Origin: Streptomyces sp. NBC_00390
GTDB taxonomy: Bacteria; Actinomycetota; Actinomycetes; Streptomycetales; Streptomycetaceae
Direction of reading: 5' to 3'
Length of the DNA stretch: 64,000 nt
Assembly: GCF_036057275.1 (NCBI RefSeq)
Contig: NZ_CP107946.1
Span: 1-64,000, forward strand
The notes beneath the pieces were generated by a model. It saw only the letters and a program-made list of their open reading frames with translations, did not search any database and had not been told where the DNA came from. Both the position numbers and the translations under genes were made by a program. Shown here piece by piece: positions 33,925 to 43,459 of this stretch. Positions within the stretch are counted from its first letter, which is position 1; every line of letters starts with the position of its first letter.

Positions 33925-34983
33925 GTGGTCGCTCATGAAACACCGCGCCGCGGCAGGCGTGCCAGCATCGTGATCGGCCAGGTGCTGATAGCTGGATGTC
34001 TGCTCGGTCAGGTGGCGTTCTCCAACTACTGGGTGTTCCTGGCGCTGTTCATCGGGCAGGGCGTGGGCATGGCATGTGTGTCCGGTTCGGACACCGCCCT
34101 GCTGTACGACCTGCTCGTGCGTCGTGGTGCAACGGCCAGCTACGTCAAGATCAAGTCCCGGTTCACCATGCTCGGGACGGTCACGTCGGGAGCCGCCATT
34201 GTCCTCGGCGGCCAACTGCAGCAGATTTCCTGGGGAGTCGTCTACGTCGGTTCGGCGGCGTGCCTCGTCCTGGCCGTGGTGGTGCTGATGTCATGGGTGC
34301 CCGAGATCCGCGGCGCGGACGCGGTGGACGAGCAGGACGGAGTCGAAGAGGAGCACGGCGACGCCACAGCATGGGGGGCGATGCTTCGGGTCGCCACGCC
34401 GGCGCTCGTGACGCTTGTCGTGGTGTCCGGATTGATGCATGCGACTTTGACGCCGTACATCATTTTTACGCAGAAGACCCTGTCCGATCAGGGAGCGGGC
34501 ACCGCATTGGTCAGCGTGGTCATATCGGCGGGATTCTTCGCCGGCGGGCTCACTCCGCTGCTGTCGGACCGCGCGGATCGGCGCATCGGGTATCGGGTCA
34601 TCGTCCCGGTGTCTCTCCTGACGCTCGCCGCGGCACTCGGCCTGAGCGGCCTCGGCCTTGTCTGGGTCACCATCGCCGCGTTCCTGGTCCTGGTCGGAAT
34701 TCCCGAGATCACCGCCGTGATCGTGGACAACGTGTTCAACGAGGCAGTGCCGTCGCGCCACCGGGCGAGCCTGCTGTCGGTGATCGCATTCGTGGAGTCG
34801 GCGCTGATCGGCATCGGCTATCTCCTCCTCGGCGCGCTCATGGACGGGCTGGGCTCCAGTGTGGGCATGGCCACCTACGCCGCGGTCCCCCTGCTGGCAT
34901 GTCTCCTGTGGCTCCCGGTGCTCTTCCGAGGGGCACGGGTGACCACCGAGATCGAGAAGCCCGCCGACCAACAGGCATCCTGA
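33925..34983 (+). pseudogene. MFS transporter lacking its N-terminus
   Basis: About 345 residues with ten predicted membrane helices. The frame begins inside the motif A region (RRGRRASIVIGQ, matching the GRR core between helices 2 and 3), so helices 1 and 2 are missing. The rest, including a central acidic loop (VDEQDGVEEEHGDA), is intact. The family normally has 12 helices and about 400-420 residues. A 5' deletion or shift at the junction with the sigma factor gene is likely; a functional product is doubtful. Confidence 0.7.
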
Positions 34984-34996
34984 AACAGACCATCTC

Positions 34997-35032
34997 GAGC
35001 AACGCCCCTGCCCGATGGCAGGGGCGTTGCTC
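34997..35032. terminator. Strong bidirectional hairpin terminator
   Basis: Perfect 16-bp stem (34997-35012 with 35017-35032) and 4-base loop CGAT, between the MFS frame and the convergent monooxygenase gene. Confidence 0.8.
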
Positions 35033-35189
35033 GTTGACATGTTGCTCCCAGTCGGCGACGGAGCTGTCATCGCGACGATCGGCGCCAAACGGGAGGGGAA
35101 GAATCGCGCCACCGCGGCAGCTGTTCAGCCTGGATCCACCGTTTCTACTGATGCCTGAAGGAAGAAGCGCGGGCTTACGCCGACATTGA

Positions 35190-36437
35190 TCATCGATGAC
35201 GCAGCCGGGCGGCAGCGGCCAGGATCGGGGTGGTCACGGCGGTAGCGGCGGCGCCAAGTGTGGTGTCGGTGGCCAGGATCAAGCGGACCGTTCTCATTGC
35301 AAGGGTGAGGATCTCGCTGCCGCGCTGGCGCATGCCCGCCTCGAACCGGTGCACGGCCTCGGCCGTCGTCGTATCGCCGTCATTGACGTCGCCCAGGTGC
35401 TGAAGCAGGGCGGCAGCATCGCGGATTGCCGCGCCGGCCCCCATTCCGGCGGTGGGTGGTGTCGCGTGGACGGCGTCGCCAAGCGCGGTGATGCGGCCTG
35501 CAGGCCATGGCGCGAGATCGGTGGCGCGGGTCGAGGCGGCATTGAAGCGGTAGGCGGCCACGCTGTGCGGGTCGGCGCGGGCGATGACCTCGAGGGTGTG
35601 CTCGGCCCAGCCCTGCTTGCTGAACCGTCTCAACAGCGCGGCCTGCAACTCGCCGTCGCGCAGGGCGCGCAGAGAGTCGGTCGCGGCAGACTCGGGGAAC
35701 ATGGCGCCCCAGATGTAGGTGGGGCCGGTGGTGACGGACATCCGCAGCTCGGGGGCGTCGAGCACGGCGTTGCCGACCGGGTCGAGGAAGCCGACGTATA
35801 GTGCTGCACCCCGTGGGCCGATCGCCAGCCCTGATCGTGGTCCGAGCCGTTGCTGTTCACCGGGACTTAGGTCAGTGCGGAGGGTACGGCCGGAGAACCC
35901 GATGATGCCCGCCGGGCTGTTGGTCCGGCCTCCCGCCAGGTGCCGGGCAACCAGGGAGTGGGTGCCGTCCGCGCCCACCACCAGATCCGCCGAGACCTGT
36001 TCGGCGTCGGTGAACAGCACTCGGGGTGCGCCGTCGTCACCCCGGCCGACGTCGGACACCGTCCGCCCCAGATGCAGGTCATCGCCGACCTCCTCGGCCA
36101 GCAGCATGCGCAGAGTGATGCGGTCGACATCGACGCTGGAATCGCCGCTGAGATCCGGCCCGCGGCCGAGTAGTCGGCCGCGACGGTCCCAGAACGCGTC
36201 GCGGTCGCGCAGCCGCAGCGCCGAGGCCGACGCCAGCAGCCGCTGCATGATCTCCGGCGCCACCAACTCACGCAGTGCCGACTGGGCCCGCTCGTCCAGG
36301 GTGATGTGGTAACCCCCCGTCGCCGCCACGTCGGTGTCGCGGTCGAACACCGCCACCTCGAACCCCCTGCGGCGCAACCCCGCCCCCAGTGCGAGTCCAC
36401 CGATCCCACCACCGACCACGACAACACGCATACCCAT
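35190..36437 (-). CDS. FAD-dependent monooxygenase
   Basis: Class A flavoprotein monooxygenase of 415 residues. The N-terminal GxGxxG is VVGGGIGGLALGAGLRRRGF; the DG motif is VVGADGTHSLVARHL and the late GD motif is RITALGDAVHATPPTAGMGA. It should use NAD(P)H and O2 to hydroxylate a small or aromatic substrate, for example in antibiotic modification or resistance. ATG 36437 (AAGAGGACG upstream) is preferred over an upstream start. It is divergent from a WYL regulator across a perfect palindrome, so that regulator probably controls it. Confidence 0.9.
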   Translation of the reverse strand: MGMRVVVVGGGIGGLALGAGLRRRGFEVAVFDRDTDVAATGGYHITLDERAQSALRELVAPEIMQRLLASASALRLRDRDAFWDRRGRLLGRGPDLSGDSSVDVDRITLRMLLAEEVGDDLHLGRTVSDVGRGDDGAPRVLFTDAEQVSADLVVGADGTHSLVARHLAGGRTNSPAGIIGFSGRTLRTDLSPGEQQRLGPRSGLAIGPRGAALYVGFLDPVGNAVLDAPELRMSVTTGPTYIWGAMFPESAATDSLRALRDGELQAALLRRFSKQGWAEHTLEVIARADPHSVAAYRFNAASTRATDLAPWPAGRITALGDAVHATPPTAGMGAGAAIRDAAALLQHLGDVNDGDTTTAEAVHRFEAGMRQRGSEILTLAMRTVRLILATDTTLGAAATAVTTPILAAAARLRHR

Positions 36438-36485
36438 TCGTCCTCTTCCGTCACTGTTCGCCTGCACGGGCACTCAACAGTGGCA

Positions 36486-36516
36486 CCGGTAGTGGACACT
36501 GAGTGGCCACTACCGG
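36486..36516. promoter_or_regulatory. Palindromic operator between the monooxygenase and WYL regulator genes
   Basis: Perfect 10-bp arms CCGGTAGTGG (36486-36495) and CCACTACCGG (36507-36516) with an 11-bp spacer. The centres are about two helical turns apart, in the 92-bp divergent promoter region. It is the likely binding site of the adjacent WYL regulator. Confidence 0.65.
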
Positions 36517-36529
36517 GGATGATGGGACG

Positions 36530-37663
36530 ATGGCGAACACCTCACGACGGGCATTGCGGCTACTGTCCCTGTTCGGATCGCGCCGCCTGTGGCCACTACG
36601 CGAGCTCGCCACCGCGCTCCGGGTCAGCGAGCGCACCGTCCGCCGTGACATCGAGACCCTGCGCGAACTCGGATACCCGATCACCACCGTCCACGGACCC
36701 GATGGCGGTTACCAGCTCGGCGCAGGGCACACCCTCCCTCCGCTGGTGTTCGACCACGATCAGGCCCTCGCGGTCGCGGTGGCCCTACAAACCGCGCCCA
36801 GCACGGTATTCGGCCTGGAAGACGACGCGGCGCGGGCGCTGGTCACCCTGGAACAGGCCATGCCCGCTGCGCTGCGGGAAACAATGAGATCCCTACGCCT
36901 GACCAGATTGCAGAACTACTGGGAGTTCCCCGCACCCCCCATCGACTCGACCGCGCTCACCGCCGTGGGGGCCGCGGTGCGCCACCGCCACGTACTCGTC
37001 ACCGAAACGCTGCGCCCCGACGGCTCACGGCCCGAAACCGGCGACGACAACTTCCCGCCCGCCCGCCGCATCGAGCCCCACCATCTGGTCGTCTGGGCCG
37101 GCCGGTGGTACCTGGTCGCCTACGACCTTGGAGACCACCAGTGGCGAGTGCACCGTGTCGACCGGCTCCGCCCCCGCCCCACGACACACCCCTTCAGCCC
37201 GCGCGAGCTCCCGTACGACGACCTCGCTCGCTTCGTCATGAGCAGTCACGATCGCGGTGACACCGCCGCCGCCTGGCAGTGCACCGGCAGCGCCCGACTC
37301 AACTTGCCGGCCGGCATCGTCGCCCGCTGGGCACCGGGCGGCTCGGTCGTCGAACACCTCGACACCGAGCACTGCCGCCTCACCCTCGGCGCCTGGTCCT
37401 GGGCCGGCATCGCCGGGATCCTCGCCACCTTCGATGCCGAACTCACCGATCTCCGCCCGCCCGAACTCGCACACGCGTGCAACCGACTTGCCTATCGATT
37501 GGCCATCGTCGCGGCCGTCGAGATGTGGAAGGAGGCGACCTGGGCCGATGTAAAAGAGCCAGGGCGGCCTGCGGGGGCTACATCTGCTTCGAGGAGGCGG
37601 GCTTCACCCGACGGCCGCCCACAGGACGCACCTGGGGCCGACGCGGCCGCACCCCGGTCGTGA
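36530..37663 (+). CDS. HTH/WYL-domain transcriptional regulator with altered C-terminus
   Basis: YafY-like regulator of 377 residues. The N-terminal winged HTH (RELATALRVSERTVRRDIET, about 24-43) is followed by a WYL domain with FPPARRIEPHHLVVWAGRWY and YLVAYDLGDHQWRVHRVDRL, and a C-terminal WCX-like region. After EMWKEATWADV the protein continues into an IS630 remnant (KEPGRPAGATSA...), so about 38 C-terminal residues are foreign. ATG 36530 follows GGGACG. Divergent from the monooxygenase gene. Confidence 0.85.
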   Translation: MANTSRRALRLLSLFGSRRLWPLRELATALRVSERTVRRDIETLRELGYPITTVHGPDGGYQLGAGHTLPPLVFDHDQALAVAVALQTAPSTVFGLEDDAARALVTLEQAMPAALRETMRSLRLTRLQNYWEFPAPPIDSTALTAVGAAVRHRHVLVTETLRPDGSRPETGDDNFPPARRIEPHHLVVWAGRWYLVAYDLGDHQWRVHRVDRLRPRPTTHPFSPRELPYDDLARFVMSSHDRGDTAAAWQCTGSARLNLPAGIVARWAPGGSVVEHLDTEHCRLTLGAWSWAGIAGILATFDAELTDLRPPELAHACNRLAYRLAIVAAVEMWKEATWADVKEPGRPAGATSASRRRASPDGRPQDAPGADAAAPRS

Positions 37664-38145
37664 CGGTGAGCGGGCGGCGCTCGGGACGCCTGTCGGTGGC
37701 CGGGGTGATCGCCATGCGGCCCGGCTCCCGCGCCCGTCTGTGCCACCGCCTGCGCACCCACCCGGCAGGCAAGGGCAAGCGCAGCAGTATGGGCGAGCGC
37801 GACTTCATCGCGCTGATTGACGGCGTCCACCAGCTCGTCAAGGCACCGATCGTGCTCGTGTGGGACCGGCTCAACACCCACGTTTCCCACGCCATGCGCG
37901 AACTGATCGTCGAACGGGACTGGCTGACGGTGTTCCTGCTACCCGCCTACTCGCCCGACCTCAACCCCGTCGAGTGGGTATGGGCACACGTCGAACGCAG
38001 CCTGGCCAACCTCGCCGTGGTCGCCCTCGACCGGCTCGAAATCCTCGTCCGCAACCGTCTCAAACGCCTCCAGTACCGGCCCGACACCCTCGACGGCTTC
38101 ATAGCCGGCACCGGCCTGACCCTCGACAACCCAACGTCACCCTGA
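37550..38145 (+). mobile_element. IS630-family transposase remnant
   Basis: The plus strand encodes the DDE half of an IS630 transposase: LVWDRLNTHVSHAMRELIVE (second Asp) and LLPAYSPDLNPVEWVWAHVE (third catalytic Glu). The N-terminal HTH and first Asp are missing. It is fused to the 3' end of the WYL gene in a different frame. Different subgroup from the element at 38523-38947. Confidence 0.85.
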
Positions 38146-38481
38146 CAAGCCGAAGTCAGTATCCAGGGAGCCGAGCGACGTGAGTAGACCTGTGTTCATC
38201 ACACCCAGCACCAGCACCGCGCCCAGAATCACGATCGAGATTGCCGGGCAATTCTGCGGACCCACGCACTTTCGCCGGCGGGTCGGCGGCGGAACCATCC
38301 AGCGACGTGGTGCATGCGACCGCCGCGACGCGTTCGCGTACGCAGGGCCCTGTACGGACCGTCCTGATGATCGCGCTCGCACTGACCGCCGTCAGAGCAT
38401 CAAGCCACTGGCTGCGCCAGACGCGGTGCAGCACTGGAGGATTACGGCGCCTACCGCGCTGAGACCATCACCCCGGGCGCT
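38146..38481. other. Intergenic region, no convincing gene
   Basis: About 335 bases between the IS630 remnant and a terminator. A minus-strand frame with a hydrophobic stretch (AISIVILGAVLVLGVMNTGL) at about 38180-38260 could be a transporter relic but has no start or context. Confidence 0.35.
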
Positions 38482-38513
38482 GCGGCCTCCCCTTCATCAC
38501 GGGGGGAGGCCGC
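38482..38513. terminator. Strong hairpin terminator
   Basis: Perfect 11-bp stem GCGGCCTCCCC (38482-38492) with 38503-38513, 10-base loop. It lies 10 bases from the IS630-type element, and is probably the original terminator of the DUF6193 gene read on the minus strand. Confidence 0.75.
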
Positions 38514-38522
38514 GGTCATGTC

Positions 38523-38947
38523 TAGTGCCGGATCAGGCAACGTTTGCCCTGTTGACGACGGCGCGTAGGCGTTGGTCGTCGGCGTGACGGTTTCGCCAGA
38601 TGATGTAGCGGCGGATCATGCTGCCCTGTTCCTTGTGGGTGGCATGGTCGGTGCCGTCGAGGGTGAAGTAGCGCAGGGCCGTGAACTGGGCCTCGATCCG
38701 GTTGAGCCAGGAACTGTTGGTGGGGGTGTAGGCGATCTCGAGCACCATCTGGGCCCGCCGCCAGGTCACCACCGAACCGGTGCCTCGGCGGATGATCCGC
38801 AGCAGTCGCTGCCCCTCGTCGTCGTCGATCTCGCGTACGCGTACTCGTTCTGCCACCCCGCCAGAGTGACGGCCCCGCGCCGTCCGACACAGCGACCAGG
38901 CGGCGTGTCACATCACAACAGGGCAAACGTTGCTTGATGCGGCACTA
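38523..38947 (-). mobile_element. Internally deleted IS630-type element (MITE-like) with intact ends
   Basis: Terminal inverted repeats of 30 bp (38525-38554 and 38916-38945; 28 of 30 match, beginning GTGCCG) are bounded on both sides by TA (38523-38524 and 38946-38947), the IS630 target duplication. Inside, a 107-codon minus-strand frame joins the transposase start (VVTWRRAQMVL) directly to its end (EIAYTPTNSSWLNRIEAQFT; ALRYFTLDGTDHATHKEQGS), so the catalytic core is deleted. It is non-autonomous but potentially mobilisable. It interrupts the 3' end of the DUF6193 gene. Confidence 0.9.
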
Positions 38948-39749
38948 GCTCCTGCAGCCGTCCGTCGCCGAACCGCACCCGGTAGCGGCCGTTCCCGAGC
39001 GGCATGGCCCGCGGCAGGTCGTGGCAGATGGGCGGCGCGGCCCGGCGGCTGAAGGTGAGCCAGTACATGCTCCGTCCCGGCGACAGGCCCCGAAGCGGCT
39101 CCTGTTCGAAGGCGGCCTCGACGAGTTCGTGCAAGCCGGTGTCCCCAGTGCGCGCGGCGGCATCGCGCAGCTGGCGCCACCGCACCGGCACAGCCTCGCC
39201 ACGCTCGTGGGCTTCGGCCAGCTCCCAGGTCCGCAGGAAGGGCCACTGGGCGACGAGTTCGCCCACCCGAGGCCCCTCCAGCCAGGAGTGCAGCGCCCCG
39301 ACAACCTCGGACAGATCCGGGGTACTGCCGGAAGCCATGCGGACACCGCCGGTCCAGCAGTCGACGATGAAGTAACGCTCGCCGAGAGCCATCAGGACGT
39401 TCGCCCCGTGGTTGTCGGATTCCACGCGCGCGGCCACATGGCGCCAGCCTGGTGAGGACGTGAGCTCGACCGCGAGGCCGTGGCCCGCATCATCGGCCAC
39501 CGCCTGCAGGGCGTTCTGCAAGGAACCGGCCTGAACGACCTCGGGATATAGCGTCACGTACTCGTGCATGGGATTGTTCGGCGCTGCGGCACCGGCAAGC
39601 TCGTACATGCCATGGAGTCTGCCAGGACGGCGAACCACCATCACCGCTGCTTCACTCCCGGTAACTTCCGTAGACCCTGCCGTTTCCGCTGGCCACAGCA
39701 ACTGAGTGGGGAGCGAAGAGCGATACCGGGGAATTTTCGGGATCCGCAT
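38913..39749 (-). CDS. DUF6193-family protein, 3' end replaced by a MITE
   Basis: Protein of 278 residues matching the DUF6193 family associated with natural-product loci: YPEVVQAGSLQNALQAVADD, VAARVESDNHGANVLMALGE, and VGELVAQWPFLRTWELAEAH. The last ten residues (VPHQATFALL) are encoded by the terminal repeat of the IS630-type element; the native tail was about 20 residues and ended close to the terminator at 38482. ATG 39749 is chosen for GAGAGGGG upstream. It follows the recombinase-like gene on the same strand with an 80-base gap. Confidence 0.75.
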   Translation of the reverse strand: MRIPKIPRYRSSLPTQLLWPAETAGSTEVTGSEAAVMVVRRPGRLHGMYELAGAAAPNNPMHEYVTLYPEVVQAGSLQNALQAVADDAGHGLAVELTSSPGWRHVAARVESDNHGANVLMALGERYFIVDCWTGGVRMASGSTPDLSEVVGALHSWLEGPRVGELVAQWPFLRTWELAEAHERGEAVPVRWRQLRDAAARTGDTGLHELVEAAFEQEPLRGLSPGRSMYWLTFSRRAAPPICHDLPRAMPLGNGRYRVRFGDGRLQELVPHQATFALL

Positions 39750-39829
39750 CAGCGTGCCCCTCTCGGCCGCCGTGAATCGTCTCTCATGGTCAACGTCGAT
39801 TACGTGCGTCGGTTGTGCAGGCGTACGAG

Positions 39830-40675
39830 TCAGTGGGGGAGAAGTGCCCCGGGGCGCAGGGGGGCGCCGAAGACCTGCAGGACGAGGGTGCGGTGGGCTG
39901 CGTGCAGGGTGCGCACGGCGGCCCGGGTCAGGCCGGGCTTGGGTGGTTCGATGCCGTCGCGGGTGCGGCCGGGTTTTGTGGGGATCCAGAGGTATCCGGG
40001 GTCGGTGCCTTCGAGCTGGGCGGTGATGCCGGCGCGGACGTCGAGCCAGCGGCGCAGGACGTCGGCGGTGTCCTTGTCGAGTGGGTGGGGTCTGCTGTGC
40101 AGCTCTACCTGGGGGAAGGGACGGTGCTCGAGGTCGACGTCGGCGACGTCCAGGGCGTGGAGTTCGGGCACGGAGCGGCCGGTGGCGGCGACGAGCGCGG
40201 CCACTGCGGCGGTACGCAGGGACGTTGCGGCGTTGGCGCCCACGGGGCGCTTCACCGCGAGGGTGCGCAGCAGCTTGTGGGCCTCCTCGGGCTCGAGCCA
40301 GTCGCCGTGTCCGGCGGGCGGGAGTTCCAGGCGCAGGGGAAGGCCGAGGTGTTCGGCGAAGGCGTTCCAGGTTTGTATGCGGGCGCGCTGGGAGTTGTAG
40401 GAGGCGGCGGCGTCGGGGCCGAGGAGGGTGTTTCGGCGCCGTGTTTCGCCGGCGGCCGCGGCGGCGAGCCAGGCGTCGGCGTGCACGAGGTCCATGAGCT
40501 CGGCGGTGGTGATCGCGGCCGTCTTCTCTGCGGCCAGGGCGTGCTCGAGGTACTCGTTGAGGAGGTGGCCGCGCAGGCGCTGGGTCTCGTAGCCGTACCC
40601 GCGCTCGGCGAGCTCGCCGAGGAAGCCATTGATGGCATCGAAGGCGTCGTCGTGGCGGCGCGGGGCGGTCGGCAT
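39830..40675 (-). CDS. Tyrosine recombinase-like protein, probably catalytically degenerate
   Basis: Protein of 281 residues. The N-terminal helical core-binding part (DAINGFLGELAERGYGYETQ; YNSQRARIQTWNAFAEHLGL) and a catalytic-domain start with box I (ALVAATGRSVPELHALDVAD, catalytic Arg in GRS) are present, followed by VDLEHRPFPQVELHSRPHPL. I do not find the HxxR box or the tyrosine before the stop, and the protein ends at RPGALLPH. It may act as an accessory or directionality factor, or be truncated. A 20-bp inverted-repeat pair lies 32-214 bases upstream of its start. Confidence 0.7.
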   Translation of the reverse strand: MPTAPRRHDDAFDAINGFLGELAERGYGYETQRLRGHLLNEYLEHALAAEKTAAITTAELMDLVHADAWLAAAAAGETRRRNTLLGPDAAASYNSQRARIQTWNAFAEHLGLPLRLELPPAGHGDWLEPEEAHKLLRTLAVKRPVGANAATSLRTAAVAALVAATGRSVPELHALDVADVDLEHRPFPQVELHSRPHPLDKDTADVLRRWLDVRAGITAQLEGTDPGYLWIPTKPGRTRDGIEPPKPGLTRAAVRTLHAAHRTLVLQVFGAPLRPGALLPH

Positions 40676-40706
40676 GCGCACAGGGTACGGAAGCCCGTAC
40701 CCGCAT

Positions 40707-40889
40707 TCTGGATAACAGCAAGAAGCGCCACAGGCACCCTCCCCCGTTCGGCTGCTGCTTTCGTGTCGGTCCGTGTCGGACCGAATCGCAACGTCCCGGT
40801 CCGGTACGGTCTTCGCGCCCCCCGGCCTCCCGGGACGGGTCCCTGCGGCCCGCCGGGGAGCCCCCCTGGGCTTCTTGCTGTTATCCAGA
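40707..40889. repeat. 20-bp perfect inverted repeats flanking a 143-bp segment
   Basis: TCTGGATAACAGCAAGAAGC at 40707-40726 recurs in exact inverted orientation at 40870-40889. The segment between them is non-coding and contains a small palindrome CGGTCCG/CGGACCG (40767-40783). The position, directly upstream of a tyrosine-recombinase-like gene, fits an invertible segment or paired recombination sites. Confidence 0.6.
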
Positions 40890-41148
40890 CCTTGAAGTTG
40901 GTCGGCGCCCGCGGGGAGGTCTATTGCTCGCTCGACTCCCCGGGGGCGCGTCACCTCTACAGACGGGGCAGACCCCCGAAGTGTTACACCGGCGTTGGCG
41001 CCGGCTTCTACGGCATCCACTCGGACGCACTCCGCATGCCCTGCCCGGTCGCCGTCCCTAGAGTCGGGATCGAGGCGAGGAAACCTGAAGAACTTCACGG
41101 GACCTCTCATCAGTGCCGCAGCCAACACGCGCCCACAAGGAGGAAACC

Positions 41149-41679
41149 GTGCTAGACCAAATCCGCATCCCCGTCACCCAAGTCAGAGCGCGTCAGCACA
41201 TGGAGGTCAATTATGTGGAGGGCGCCAGTGTCCCAAGCAATCGCCTCCTCATCTACACGGGAATTCTCGACTTCGCATTCCCCGCGAACGGATTTGCCGG
41301 TGGCGACAGACCCATCGACGCCCTCGTGACCTCATTCATCCCCTTCGGCGGTAACGAGGATGGGAAGCTGCAGCGATGGCTCCCCGAAGAGCCGCCGGAA
41401 GCAGTAGTGAAGTGCTCAGTCGCGGGCTTCAGAGTATGCACGGCAGACGACGACGACGAATTCGGTGCAGCGCTCGTCAACAGTGCCCGGGTGATCATGA
41501 GTAGGGAACAAGTATTGAGCTCTGACGCCACCGGCGTCTCCCCGAGCGTGCCATTGCTGAAAGTCGGCATCACAGCACGGGGAGGAAACTTTCTCAGAAT
41601 CGCGTACCACGTAACGATTAAGGGTCCACACCCAGATACACCGATTTTTGACCCTGGCAATGCACGCCCACAGGGTTAA
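41149..41679 (+). CDS. Hypothetical protein (176 aa)
   Basis: GTG 41149 follows AAGGAGG. The protein is mixed beta (NRLLIYTGILDFAFPANGFA; FLRIAYHVTIKG) with lower GC and less Streptomyces-like codons than its neighbours, suggesting transfer. No signal peptide or membrane helix. No family recognised; monocistronic. Confidence 0.65.
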   Translation: MLDQIRIPVTQVRARQHMEVNYVEGASVPSNRLLIYTGILDFAFPANGFAGGDRPIDALVTSFIPFGGNEDGKLQRWLPEEPPEAVVKCSVAGFRVCTADDDDEFGAALVNSARVIMSREQVLSSDATGVSPSVPLLKVGITARGGNFLRIAYHVTIKGPHPDTPIFDPGNARPQG

Positions 41680-41776
41680 CCACTTTGCCATGCTTCTCAT
41701 CGATTCTTGAGACAGCGCCCGCGAACAATCGGCGCGGCACGCGTCAACTCCAGGCCACGCAGCACCACAGACCCTC

Positions 41777-42250
41777 TCATTCCTTCCGCTCAGTGAGCAC
41801 GGGCCCGAACCCCAGCCACCTCGGCTCGAGCGTCTGCGGCTCCTGACCGGTGACCTCAGAAGCCCTCCGCACGACACGCCGCAGGCCTTCGCGCCGATCC
41901 TCGGGACAGCGGATGCCAGCCTGGACGTCGGCGAGGACGGGACGCAGCGCGTACGCCCATCTCCACCCGGCCCTGCGTGCTGGTCTGTTGGTGCCGGTCC
42001 TCGATGTGCAACCAGTCCGCCGCGTCCAGCCCCTTCCCCATGGCGAGCTGGTCGACCTCGTCGCCGATCGGCTGCCCGCCAGCCGTCCACACGTACCAGA
42101 TGCGGGTACCGCCGTCCGGCCGGCGGAAGATGAACCAGAGGAACATCTCCAGGTCGAAACCTGCGGCAATGCCGTCGGCCACAGCCTTCTCAACCGGCGT
42201 GGGATCCCACCTGGGAAGCAGAAGGACGGTTGCCGAAGGGGCGAGTGGGT
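41777..42250 (-). pseudogene. Frameshifted gene of unknown function
   Basis: The upstream frame encodes ADGIAAGFDLEMFLWFIFRR and PDGGTRIWYVWTAGGQPIGD to WLHIEDRHQ; a different frame then encodes WAYALRPVLADVQAGIRCPE and VTGQEPQTLEPRWLGFGPVL to the stop at 41777. Both halves look coding and are adjacent, so a shift at about 41975-41990 splits one gene. Start unclear. No family recognised. Confidence 0.5.
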
Positions 42251-42296
42251 GGTCATTCGCCGAGCGTAGGACAGCGGACTGACACCCGTGCGGCTG

Positions 42297-42725
42297 TCAG
42301 CTCCTCAGCTCGGCGCGCGCCTTCTGCAGCTGCTCCACCGTCACGGTGCCGGCGGCCGGCAGGCCTGCGCTCTCCCAGGCGCCCTGGGCACGGGCGACAA
42401 CTCCGTCGGCGTCGTCCAGGAGGACCTTCTTCGCGACGTTCACCGAGATCGCGCCGTCGCCGAGGTCCATCAGGTGGGCGAGCATACGCACGTTGTGCTG
42501 CTGGTTGCCGCTCTTCGGCTCGTTGTACCGGTAGACGAGCACCCACCGGCCGACCAGGGCGCGGGCCCGCTCGATGAGCTGGCGGCCGCGGTCGGTCTCC
42601 TGCTGCTCAGTGCGGATGTGCTCCGCCTCGCCGGACGGCGGCCGCAGGGTGAGCAGACCGCGGCGGCTGGACTCCTCGATCTCCACCTTCTCCAGGAACG
42701 CGACGAACGTCTTGGCGCTCTCCAT
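42297..42725 (-). pseudogene. 5'-truncated duplicate of the gene at 48924-49496
   Basis: Encodes MESAKTFVAFLEKVEIEESS, LTLRPPSGEAEHIRTEQQET and LAHLMDLGDGAISVNVAKKV to the end, almost identical to residues 49-190 of the intact copy. The first 48 residues of that copy are absent. The remaining frame starts at a fortuitous ATG (CTG to ATG at the Leu of LESAKTF) and could still be expressed. Confidence 0.65.
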
Positions 42726-43392
42726 GCGGCGGCCTTCGTCACGGCTGTGGGCCGTGACGGTCGGCTCGGGGCGGGGGTTCGCATGTGGCGCACCGTGCAG
42801 GCCGGAGGGGGTTTGTGTCCCGGCATGCACGGTGCGCGGCCCGGCGGGGGTCAGGGGGAGGGGGCCGGGCGACCGACGGCAGTTGGGGCTGCCGTCGGAG
42901 CGTGAGGTGCTCGCCGACCAGTTGGAGCGAACCAGTCGGCGAGCAAGCTGGGCACTCGAAGCGGGAGCAGTGCGACCCCCGGTGAGTGCTTCACACTCTG
43001 GGAGACGTGCCAGCCCTGCGAAGTGTTACGCCGCGGCGGAAGTTCTTTTGCGGGCCTGCCCGGCGTTGGGGACTAGCGGGGCAGTGGTTGGCGGTAGCGC
43101 TGGTTCCGGTTCACGCGTCGCACAAACGAGGAGATGTGAGAGGCGTACTGGGAGGTCGGCCCCCGAGCAGTTCGCCCAGGTCGGCTCTCGCGGAACCCCT
43201 CTCGCAACCGTTGAGTTTTGCGAGGCAATTCTGAGGACCGCCACCACAAGCCCGTGACCTGCGGAGGTGAGGGACGGAGGAGATACGCGAGAAGGGGGCC
43301 ACTTCGTGACGCTCAGTTAGATCTCGCTGCGATGTGTGGCGACATGCTGGGTGATTGTCCGGGGTGCCGGGCACGCCCATCTCGTCCAGGAC
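42726..43392. other. Long intergenic region with one hairpin
   Basis: About 670 bases without a gene I can support. A perfect 10-bp inverted repeat GCTCGCCGAC/GTCGGCGAGC with a 16-base loop is at 42909-42944. Confidence 0.45.
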
Positions 43393-43418
43393 CGGGCCCT
43401 GGAGGAATCCAGGGCCCG
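43393..43418. terminator. Hairpin terminator of the small secreted-protein gene
   Basis: Perfect 11-bp stem CGGGCCCTGGA (43393-43403) with 43408-43418 and a GGAA loop, about 40 bases after the stop of the minus-strand gene at 43460. Confidence 0.65.
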
Positions 43419-43459
43419 GCGTCACGGGTATGCCCTAGGCGTACGGGCAGATCGCGGGT

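Noticed and set aside
36999..37482. Minus-strand frames inside the WYL gene
   Set aside because: Codon use and domain content support only the plus-strand regulator.
43026..43260. Small frames on both strands
   Set aside because: No ribosome-binding site, weak codon bias and no recognisable motif.
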